Assembly (NCBI GenBank): GCA_965363675.1
Contig: CBDTTW010000204.1
Location: 1 to 5,202 of the forward strand
Direction of reading: 5' to 3'
Length of the DNA: 5,202 nucleotides
From: CBDTTW01 sp965363675
GTDB taxonomy: Bacteria; Bacteroidota; Rhodothermia; Rhodothermales; DASSAV01
Shown here: positions 1 through 5,202 of the stretch, piece after piece
How the letters are laid out: every line of letters starts with the position of its first letter
Numbering within the stretch: the first letter of the stretch is position 1
Notes under the pieces: model-generated
Seen by the model: the letters and a program-made list of their open reading frames with translations, nothing else
Told to the model about the DNA's origin: nothing
The model's database searches: none
Position numbers and translations under genes: made by a program

Positions 1-313
1 CGACGACGCGCAGTTCGCCCGCGACTACGCCGAGGCGCGCTTTCGCAACAAGCGCTACGGCCCGGAGCGCATCCGCGCCGAGCTGCTGCGCAAGGGCGTC
101 GCGCCGGAGCTGGCCGAGGCGGCCGTAGCGGCGCAAATGGCCTCCGGCGAGGCCGACGCCTTTGCGACGGCTCTCGCCGAAAAGCGCTGGGCGCAGCTTC
201 AGCGCGAGCCCGACCCGCGCAAGCGGGCGCACAAGCTGCTCGGCTACCTGCTCCGCCGGGGCTACCCGGCCGATGTAGCGCGGCGCGTAACCCAGCGCCT
301 CGCCCGTGCGTAG
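1..313 (+). CDS. recX: Regulatory protein RecX, C-terminal part (5'-truncated)
   Basis: An open frame enters from the left edge (first full codon at 2) and ends at TAG 311-313, giving the last 103 residues. The visible protein is almost all helical and rich in Arg, Ala and Glu. It shows RecX family hallmarks: an FARDYAEAR segment (visible residues 5-13), the KRYGPERIRAELLRKGV block (17-33), and a final helical repeat with a LLGYLLRRGYP segment. RecX proteins are small three-helix-repeat proteins that bind RecA filaments and inhibit or modulate recombinase, co-protease and strand-exchange activity in the cytoplasm. The family is usually about 150-220 residues, so roughly the first third to half lies upstream of the window. 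No recA is visible; whether it lies upstream cannot be told. The next gene starts 99 bp downstream behind its own candidate promoter, so an operon link is uncertain. The family call is confident; the exact full length is unknown. Confidence 0.9.
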   Translation, partial: DDAQFARDYAEARFRNKRYGPERIRAELLRKGVAPELAEAAVAAQMASGEADAFATALAEKRWAQLQREPDPRKRAHKLLGYLLRRGYPADVARRVTQRLARA

Positions 314-325
314 CATCAGGGGCGC

Positions 326-356
326 TTTGCGCCGCGCCGCCGCCGGAGTATCTTCC
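326..356 (+). promoter_or_regulatory. Candidate Bacteroidota-type promoter for the phosphatase-PNP pair
   Basis: TTTG at 326-329 is followed after exactly 19 bp by TATCTTCC at 349-356. The Bacteroidota promoter described from Bacteroides is TTTG, 19-21 bp, TAnnTTTG. Here the -33 box is perfect and the -7 box matches TAnnTT but not the last two bases. Transcription would start near 360, giving a leader of about 50 nt. TTTG also forms the loop and 3' stem edge of a short GGCGC/GCGCC hairpin (321-333). The case is strengthened by the same spacing in the other intergenic gap (4041-4071). It remains a by-eye match in short GC-rich DNA. Confidence 0.4.
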
Positions 357-378
357 CGGAGCCCTGCGGCGGCTCCGG
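356..378 (+). other. Perfect 8-bp hairpin in the recX-phosphatase gap
   Basis: CCGGAGCC (356-363) and GGCTCCGG (371-378) are exact reverse complements separated by a 7-nt loop, a very stable GC-rich stem. No T-tract follows (next bases are CGCTGCACGCC), so it does not look like a classical intrinsic terminator, though it could slow or end recX transcription. If the promoter at 326-356 is real, the hairpin sits at the extreme 5' end of the phosphatase mRNA. There it could act as a stabilising 5' stem-loop. Function is undetermined. Confidence 0.45.
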
Positions 379-412
379 CGCTGCACGCCTCCCTCGCCGT
401 TTTCACACGCCC

Positions 413-3202
413 ATGACCGCTGTTCGCCGGCTTAGCTTGCTTGACCTCGGGTTGCTGGTGGGCGCCGTCGCCGGGTTCGCCGCGTACCTGTGGCTGATGC
501 CCGCCCAGCACCCGGACGCGGCGGCGGACTTTCGCCTGGGCGAGGAGCAGGCCGCGGCCAGGGCGGCGGCCGTGCTGGCGCAGAACGGGTTCGTGCCCCC
601 GGCGGACCTGTCGCAGCGCGTCGCATACCGGCGCAACCCGGATTTGCTGCTCTCGTTGCAGCAGGCGCTCGGACGCCCCGAGGCGACCCGGTTTCTGGAG
701 AGCCGCCGCGGCGACGCCCTGCCGGCCTACTACTGGCGCGTTGCGTGGTCGCCCGAGCGCCGAGGCGACCCCGACGGCGGCCCCGGCGGCGGCCCCGGCT
801 ATGAGGTGGAACTGAACGCCCACGGCGAGCTGCTCGGCTTGCGGACGCCGCCCCGAGCGGCCGAGGGCGTCAACCGCGCCGCCGTAGCTGCGCTGCTGGC
901 CGGAGGCGCCGCCGAGCCGCGCCGCGGCCTGGCCGCCTCGGACAGCGCGCTCGCCGGGGCGCTGCAATTCAGCGAGCGCCTGCCGGGCTGGGGGGGCCGG
1001 GCGGCTGCGCCCGCTCCGGGCGTGGCCGCCGCCCTGGAACGCCTGGCGGCCGGCGCGCCGGAGGAAGTGCTGCTCGGCCCGGCCGAAGCCGTCGTCTACG
1101 CCCGCCGCCACCTCAGGGGCGGCGCCCTGGCGCGCCTGCCGCTCCAGGTCGATTCCGTATGGGTGGCGGCCTCGGGCGCGGCGCGCACCCGCGCGCGCGT
1201 GCGGTTCCGGGGGGCGCCCGAGGCCGCTCATACGCCGCTCGTCGAGGTGGAGGTCAGCGCCGTCGGGGCGCTGCACTATCTGGGCGCCCAGTTCCGAAAG
1301 CCCGATGCGCCGAAACAGGCGTCCGGCGCGCTCAGCTTCTCGTTCGGCGGCTCCGAGCGCGATGAGGACGCCGTGGTTTCGGCGACGGGCGAGGGCGTCG
1401 TGACGGCCGACGCCGTCGTAGGCGGCATCCGTACGCTGCTCATCGCCGCAGTGGCCGTGGCGCTGCTGATTTTGTTTTTCCGCATCCTGCATGCGCGCGC
1501 CGTAGACTGGTCGGCGTGCATGCGCGATGCCGTCGTCGGAGGGCTGGCCCTCGGGGCTATGGTGGCCCTGGTGGCCGGGCCGGACATCGTCGCCATGAGC
1601 CCAAACCTCTGGAGCAGCATCGGCATCGTCGCCATTACCGTGCTGCTCTCGGGCGCCGGCGGCGCCGTAGCCATCCTGGGGGTCTCGGCCGTCTCGGACT
1701 CGCTCGCGCGCGAGGTGTGGCCCGAGAAGCTGGCCCCGCTTGCCCTGATGCGCCATGGGGTGCTGCGCAACGCGCCGGTAGGGCAGGCGCTGCTGCGGGG
1801 CCTGGCCGTCTCGGGGGTGCTGCTGGGGCTCTGGGCGGCGCTGCTGGCTCTGGCGCCGGGGCTGTACTTTTCCTTCCACGGGCAGACCGAGTTCTGGCAT
1901 AGCCGCACGTATTCCCCGGTGGGCGTCGCCTTCAGCTCGGCCGTCTGGATGGCGCTGCTCACCGGCTTTGCGCTCGTGCAGGGCCAGCTTTCTCTGTACC
2001 GGCGCGTATTCCGACGCCCGGCATGGGCGGCGGCGCTGGCCTTCGCCGTGCTCACGCTCAGCGGGGCCGTGCCGCTGCCCTCCATGGAACCGGAGCTGCC
2101 GGGGCTGCTCGTCGCAGCGGCCGGGGCCGCCGTCCTGACGGCGGTATACCTTCGGACGAACCTGCTGGTATGCATCGTCGGGGGCCTGTTCGCCGAGGTG
2201 TTCGCCACGCTCACGCCGGGGTGGGCCGCCTCGGGGGCCCCCGAGGCCGTCGATGTGATGATTGCCGGGGGCGTATTCCTGGCCGTCGGGGGCATCGGCC
2301 TGGCGGGCGTGCTCAGCCGCCGCGAGGCCGGCGCGCTGCCGGAGTTCACCCCGTCGTACGTGCTGGAGCTGGCCCGCGACGAGCGCCTCAAGCGCGAGCT
2401 GGAACTGGCGCGCCAGGTGCAGGCCACCTTCCTGCCGCAGAAGATGCCGCGCGTAGAGGGCCTGGACATCGCCGCCGTCTGCCATGCCGCTGAGGAGGTC
2501 GGCGGCGACTACTACGACTTCATGCACGTCGGGCCGGGCAAGCTGGCCCTCGTCGTCGGCGACGTGTCGGGCAAAGGCATCCCGGCGGCCTTTTACATGA
2601 CGCTCACGAAGGGCTTTCTGCAAACGCTTTGCCGCATGACGCTTTCGCCGGCGGACGTGCTGCGGCAGCTCAACGAGCTTTTTTGCCAGAACGCCCCTCG
2701 GGGCATGTTCATCTCGCTCATCTTCGGCGTCATCGACACCGAGGCGCGCACGTTCACGTTCGCGCGCGCCGGGCACAACCCCGTCATCCTGAAGCGCTCG
2801 CCGAGCCGCCGCGCCGAGTTCATGCTGCCCGAGGGCATGGCCATCGGCCTCGTCTCGGGGCCGCGCTTCGACGACGCCATGCGCGAGGAGACGGTGCGCC
2901 TCTTGCCGGGCGACGTGCTCGTGCTGTACACGGACGGCTTCTCGGAGGCCATGAACGCCGCCCGCGAGCTGTACACCGACGAGCGCTTGGGGCAAGCCGT
3001 CAGCGCCTTCGGCGGCGGCGCGGCCGCCGAGATTTTGCACGCCGTCAACGAAGATGTCGACCAGTTCGTGCAAAACGCCGGACAGCACGACGACATGACC
3101 ATGGTCGTCGTCAAGATCACCGGGCGGGCGTCCCCGGCGCCGACCGACGGCGCGGCCGCCGTCCGCGAACCGCACAACGCCTATGTCCCTGCGCTCTCCT
3201 GA
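413..3202 (+). CDS. Multi-pass membrane PP2C/SpoIIE-family serine phosphatase with extracytoplasmic sensor region
   Basis: A 929-residue protein. The catalytic domain (about 660-908) is RsbU/SpoIIE-like and should dephosphorylate Ser/Thr of a partner such as an anti-sigma-factor antagonist. It carries the RQVQATFLPQKMP linker (667-679), EVGGDYYDF with metal-binding Asp699 (697-703), GDVSGKG with Asp717 (716-722), ARAGHNP (785-790), YTDGFSEA (839-846) and QHDDMT with Asp893/894. All key acidic residues are present, so it is likely active. The N-terminal half looks like the input side: helix 9-29, an extracytoplasmic region of about 30-340, then hydrophobic helices near 341-358, 372-389, 402-424, 463-481, 503-522, 538-553, 563-580, 583-600 and 614-634. 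Arg-rich loops at 357-371, 425-462, 525-537 and 636-661 place the catalytic domain in the cytoplasm. The ATG at 413 is chosen because no in-frame start lies just upstream and it gives a positive-inside N-terminus; there is no Shine-Dalgarno. The last about 20 residues are a low-complexity tail overlapping the next gene. The sensor part is not a family I recognise; the ligand and partner are unknown. Confidence 0.9.
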   Translation: MTAVRRLSLLDLGLLVGAVAGFAAYLWLMPAQHPDAAADFRLGEEQAAARAAAVLAQNGFVPPADLSQRVAYRRNPDLLLSLQQALGRPEATRFLESRRGDALPAYYWRVAWSPERRGDPDGGPGGGPGYEVELNAHGELLGLRTPPRAAEGVNRAAVAALLAGGAAEPRRGLAASDSALAGALQFSERLPGWGGRAAAPAPGVAAALERLAAGAPEEVLLGPAEAVVYARRHLRGGALARLPLQVDSVWVAASGAARTRARVRFRGAPEAAHTPLVEVEVSAVGALHYLGAQFRKPDAPKQASGALSFSFGGSERDEDAVVSATGEGVVTADAVVGGIRTLLIAAVAVALLILFFRILHARAVDWSACMRDAVVGGLALGAMVALVAGPDIVAMSPNLWSSIGIVAITVLLSGAGGAVAILGVSAVSDSLAREVWPEKLAPLALMRHGVLRNAPVGQALLRGLAVSGVLLGLWAALLALAPGLYFSFHGQTEFWHSRTYSPVGVAFSSAVWMALLTGFALVQGQLSLYRRVFRRPAWAAALAFAVLTLSGAVPLPSMEPELPGLLVAAAGAAVLTAVYLRTNLLVCIVGGLFAEVFATLTPGWAASGAPEAVDVMIAGGVFLAVGGIGLAGVLSRREAGALPEFTPSYVLELARDERLKRELELARQVQATFLPQKMPRVEGLDIAAVCHAAEEVGGDYYDFMHVGPGKLALVVGDVSGKGIPAAFYMTLTKGFLQTLCRMTLSPADVLRQLNELFCQNAPRGMFISLIFGVIDTEARTFTFARAGHNPVILKRSPSRRAEFMLPEGMAIGLVSGPRFDDAMREETVRLLPGDVLVLYTDGFSEAMNAARELYTDERLGQAVSAFGGGAAAEILHAVNEDVDQFVQNAGQHDDMTMVVVKITGRASPAPTDGAAAVREPHNAYVPALS
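775..798 (+). repeat. 12-bp in-frame tandem duplication (two copies)
   Basis: CGGCGGCCCCGG at 775-786 is repeated exactly at 787-798. It lies inside the phosphatase and encodes a Gly/Pro-rich loop (DGGPGGGPG, about residues 121-129) between two predicted beta-strands of the extracytoplasmic region. The copies stay in frame, so the repeat only lengthens a flexible loop. It probably arose by replication slippage. Confidence 0.7.
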
Positions 3203-4010
3203 CGAAGCCTTTCTTGCCGAGGCCGCCGCCCGCCTCGAAACGCGTGTGCCGGGGCTGCGGGAGGCCCCGCCCGAGATCGCGCTTGTGCTCGGCTCGGGCC
3301 TGGGCGAGCTGGTCGAGGCCGCCGCCGACTGGCAGGCCGTCCCGACGGCCGACTTGCCGGGCTATCCCGTCTCGACGGTGGCGGGGCACGCCGGGCGGCT
3401 GCTTTTCGGCCGGTGGCAGGGGCGCTCGGCGGCGGTAGTGCAGGGGCGCGTGCATTTCTACGAAGGGCTGAGCCTGGCCGAAGTGCTGCGCCCGGTGCGG
3501 CTGCTGCGCCGGCTGGGCGCGCGCCGCCTCATCCTGACGAACGCAGCCGGCGGCATCAACCCCCGCTTTACCCCCGGCACGCTCATGCTCATCGACGACC
3601 ATCTGAACCTCGCGCTGGGTGGGCCGCTGCCCCTGGCGCCGCCGCCTCACCGGGGCGCGAACCCCTACGACGCCGCCTGGCTGGCCGAAGCGCGCGAGAT
3701 CGCCCGCGCGCAGGGCGCGCCCGTCGAGGTAGGCGTCTACGCGTGGACGCGCGGGCCGAGCTACGAGACCCCCGCCGAAATCCGCATGTTCCGCGCGCTC
3801 GGCGCCGACGCAGTAGGCATGAGCACCGTGCCGGAGGCGCTCCTGGCGCACCGCCTCGGCATGCGCGTGCTCGCCCTCTCGACGGTGACGAACGCCGCCG
3901 CCGGCCTGAGCGCCGCGCCGCTCGACCATGCCGAGGTGCTGGAGGTTGGCCGCAGCGTGCGCGAACGCCTCGGGCGCTTGCTCGCCGAGATCGTGCGCCG
4001 CGCCGGATAA
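3183..4010 (+). CDS. punA: Purine nucleoside phosphorylase (trimeric PNP/MTAP superfamily)
   Basis: A 275-residue cytoplasmic enzyme, normal length for trimeric PNP. It cleaves purine (deoxy)nucleosides such as inosine and guanosine with phosphate to free base and (deoxy)ribose-1-phosphate, in purine salvage. Visible signature elements are LVLGSGLGEL with phosphate-binding Ser38 (34-43), VAGHAGRL with His69, QGRVHFYEG with Arg89, His91 and Tyr93 (87-95), TNAAGGINPRF (119-129), GPSYETPAEIRM with purine-binding Glu195 (191-202), GADAVGMSTVPE with Met213/Ser214 (207-218), TNAAAGL with Asn237, and His249. These match the human PNP residues Ser33, His64, Arg84, His86, Tyr88, Glu201, Met219, Ser220, Asn243 and His257. 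Glu plus Asn in the base pocket favours 6-oxopurines over methylthioadenosine. The loop at about 146-163 departs from the family pattern. The ATG lies 20 bp inside the phosphatase frame, with no promoter or Shine-Dalgarno of its own, so coupled translation is likely. The symbol is given by family; no closer ortholog was tested. Confidence 0.94.
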   Translation: MSLRSPDEAFLAEAAARLETRVPGLREAPPEIALVLGSGLGELVEAAADWQAVPTADLPGYPVSTVAGHAGRLLFGRWQGRSAAVVQGRVHFYEGLSLAEVLRPVRLLRRLGARRLILTNAAGGINPRFTPGTLMLIDDHLNLALGGPLPLAPPPHRGANPYDAAWLAEAREIARAQGAPVEVGVYAWTRGPSYETPAEIRMFRALGADAVGMSTVPEALLAHRLGMRVLALSTVTNAAAGLSAAPLDHAEVLEVGRSVRERLGRLLAEIVRRAG

Positions 4011-4035
4011 GGCGTATCCTCCGCGTAGAAAGGAC

Positions 4036-4071
4036 TTGCGTTTGCCGCCCGAGGCCGCTACTATACGCTCG
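4036..4071 (+). promoter_or_regulatory. Candidate promoter for the secreted protease gene
   Basis: The 91-bp gap after the PNP gene contains a short AT-richer patch. Read in Bacteroidota style, TTTG (4041-4044), 19 bp, then TACGCTCG (4064-4071) matches TAnnTTTG at four of six fixed positions, giving a start near 4075. Read in sigma-70 style, TTGCGT (4036-4041), 17 bp, then TACTAT (4059-4064) is also acceptable, with a start near 4071. Either way a short leader of about 30 nt precedes the ATG at 4102. This suggests the protease is transcribed separately from the PNP. There is no T-rich terminator between them. Confidence 0.45.
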
Positions 4072-4101
4072 GTGCGGCATTCATTCGGGGGGCGGGCGCA
4101 G

Positions 4102-5202
4102 ATGGATACGGCAAAACGGCGGCGCGCGGCGTTTGCAGGGTCGTTGCTGGCGGTATGCATCGGCGCGGCCTGCGCCGGCGCGGCGGCGGCGCAGGCTTCG
4201 CTGCAACTCTTCAGCGCGGCCGATCAGCAGGTAGTGGGCGTCGGGCAGCCCTTCCGCCTCGCCGTAGACGTGCTGGCCTCGCCCGGCGGCGCGGACGAGG
4301 ATGCTGCGGTGGCCCGCGCCCTCGATGCGCTTGCCCTGGCCTACGACGCGGGGGCCCTCGAAGAGGTGCGGCGGGAAACGCCCGCCCCCGTGCGCGACAC
4401 CGTAGAGGGCCGCGCCGTCGTCCGCCGGAGCCTGCGCGTGGTGCTGCGCGCCCGCCGCCCGGGCGCGCTGGCGGCGCCTGCCGTGCGCCTGCGCTACGCC
4501 GGCCGCGACTACGCCGCCGAGGGGCCGCCGCTCTACGCCTACACGGCCCCGCGCGGCCTGTACGAGGCGGGCCGGGCGGTCCTCCCCGTTGTGGCCGAAG
4601 CGGAAGTCGATGGCCGCCGCCGGCTGAGCACCGGCTCGGGGGTTCTCGTCGCCCCCGACGCCGTAGCGACGAGCTACCATGTGCTCATCGACGCGCGGCG
4701 CGTGCGCCTGGAGCTGCCCGGCGGCCGGACGCTGCGCACCGGGCGCGCGTGGGTGCTCGACCCCGTCCGCGACGTGGCGATTCTCTACGTCGATCCGCGC
4801 GCCGTGCGCGAGGCCGGGCTGACGCCCCTCGCCGTGGCGCCGGTGGGCGGTCCGGCCGCCCTTGCCTCCGATTCTGCCGTATTTACCTACGGCTGGCCGC
4901 GCGGCATCCAGCGCAGCACCGCCGGGCGCCTTTTTCCGGCGCACACGCTCCGCGATGTCAACCCGGTATGGGTCAGCAGCAACCCGCTTCTGCCCGGCGA
5001 CAGCGGCGGGCCGCTGCTCGACGGGCAGGGCCGCGTGCTCGGCGTGATCGCCTCGGGCACGCTCCAGCAAGGCCCCGGCGGCCTGCGCGAGTACGCCTGC
5101 TTCGCCATGGATCTGCGCCCCGCGCTGGCGGCCCTGCGGACGGCGCGCGCCCCGCGCCGCCTGGCCGCGCTGGCGGCGGCGCAGGAGGTGGCCGCCGCTC
5201 CC
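4102..5202 (+). CDS. Exported trypsin-like (S1/HtrA-type) serine protease with BatD-like N-terminal domain, 3'-truncated
   Basis: The frame is open from ATG 4102 to the window end, giving 367 residues without a stop. Residues 1-32 are a Sec signal peptide: a KRRR cluster (5-8), a hydrophobic core, and a likely signal peptidase I site after AQA (30-32). No proper lipobox is seen. Residues about 33-150 look like a beta-sandwich of the BatD/aerotolerance type, with VGVGQPFRLAVDV (45-57) and later RRSLRVVLRARRPGALAAP. Residues about 160-350 are a chymotrypsin-fold protease: TGSGVLVAPDAVATSYHVL with His193, DPVRDVAIL with Asp224, and PGDSGGPLLD with Ser301, followed by GRVLGVIASG. The triad is complete and its spacing is HtrA-like, so it should be active in the periplasm or outside the cell. 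Any PDZ or anchoring domain would lie beyond the window. GTG 4072 is an in-frame alternative start, but it falls at or before the predicted transcription start and adds nothing to the signal peptide. Protease domain certain; BatD-like domain tentative. Confidence 0.87.
   Translation, partial: MDTAKRRRAAFAGSLLAVCIGAACAGAAAAQASLQLFSAADQQVVGVGQPFRLAVDVLASPGGADEDAAVARALDALALAYDAGALEEVRRETPAPVRDTVEGRAVVRRSLRVVLRARRPGALAAPAVRLRYAGRDYAAEGPPLYAYTAPRGLYEAGRAVLPVVAEAEVDGRRRLSTGSGVLVAPDAVATSYHVLIDARRVRLELPGGRTLRTGRAWVLDPVRDVAILYVDPRAVREAGLTPLAVAPVGGPAALASDSAVFTYGWPRGIQRSTAGRLFPAHTLRDVNPVWVSSNPLLPGDSGGPLLDGQGRVLGVIASGTLQQGPGGLREYACFAMDLRPALAALRTARAPRRLAALAAAQEVAAAP

Noticed and set aside
356..378. Intrinsic terminator for recX
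   Set aside because: The stem is strong, but no T-run follows it. It is therefore reported as a hairpin of unknown role rather than a terminator.
2100..2320. CPBP (Abi) intramembrane protease domain in the helical region of the phosphatase
   Set aside because: The packing of helices and the preceding loop are reminiscent of it, but the EExxxR motif and the conserved metal-binding His positions are not present.
1276..2469. 397-codon minus-strand open frame opposite the membrane region of the phosphatase
   Set aside because: The product is a Ser/Thr/Ala-rich low-complexity string, as expected from the reverse of Leu/Ala/Gly/Val-rich membrane helices. No motif or start context supports it.
2629..3438. 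Plus-strand open frame in another frame across the phosphatase-PNP junction
   Set aside because: Arg/Ala/His-rich translation without motifs; the region is fully accounted for by the catalytic domain and the PNP N-terminus.
4003..4017. Small inverted repeat GGATA/TATCC around the PNP stop codon as a terminator
   Set aside because: Only a 5-bp stem with a 5-nt loop and no T-tract; easily a chance match.
3117..4160. Long minus-strand open frame opposite the PNP
   Set aside because: It covers the whole PNP gene, whose plus-strand product has all family motifs. The reverse product has no domain pattern and exists because stop codons are rare in DNA this GC-rich.
4144..4185. Lipoprotein signal in the protease N-terminus (Cys19 or Cys24)
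   Set aside because: Neither cysteine is preceded by a valid lipobox (AV-C and AA-C with wrong residue at -3 or -1). The AQA site after residue 32 fits signal peptidase I better.
4081..5070. Long minus-strand open frame opposite the protease
   Set aside because: The plus strand here encodes a signal peptide and a complete His-Asp-Ser protease signature. The reverse translation is a compositional Arg/Ala/Gly-rich shadow with no recognisable motif.

Overview
The window is very GC-rich, gene-dense bacterial DNA with all recognisable genes on the plus strand: the 3' end of a recX-like gene, a large membrane-bound PP2C/SpoIIE-type phosphatase, a purine nucleoside phosphorylase, and the 5' part of an exported trypsin-like serine protease. 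No mobile element, RNA gene or CRISPR array is visible. The best taxonomic guess is a high-GC member of the Bacteroidota/Rhodothermota group. Three things point there: no start codon has a convincing Shine-Dalgarno sequence; both intergenic gaps carry a TTTG-N19-TA arrangement like the Bacteroidota promoter; and the protease appears to begin with a BatD-like domain. This is an inference, not a marker-gene assignment.

Layout: 1-313 is the C-terminal 103 residues of RecX. A 99-bp gap (314-412) holds a candidate promoter and a perfect 8-bp hairpin. 413-3202 encodes a 929-residue phosphatase. It has one N-terminal membrane helix, a large extracytoplasmic region, about nine further helices and a complete cytoplasmic PP2C/SpoIIE catalytic domain. 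Its 3' end overlaps by 20 bp the start of the purine nucleoside phosphorylase (3183-4010), so the two are probably co-transcribed and translationally coupled. A 91-bp gap (4011-4101) holds a second candidate promoter. The last gene (4102 to beyond 5202) has a signal peptide, a BatD/aerotolerance-like beta domain and a chymotrypsin-fold protease domain with an intact His-Asp-Ser triad. It is cut by the window end.

How they may work together: the phosphatase looks like the output module of a partner-switching (RsbU-like) stress pathway, with an extracytoplasmic region that could sense envelope conditions. The PNP is purine salvage. RecX (RecA modulator) and the exported protease both fit a stress theme, but nothing in the sequence ties the four genes into one pathway. 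The parts least like well-known proteins are the sensor half of the phosphatase and the BatD-like/protease fusion.
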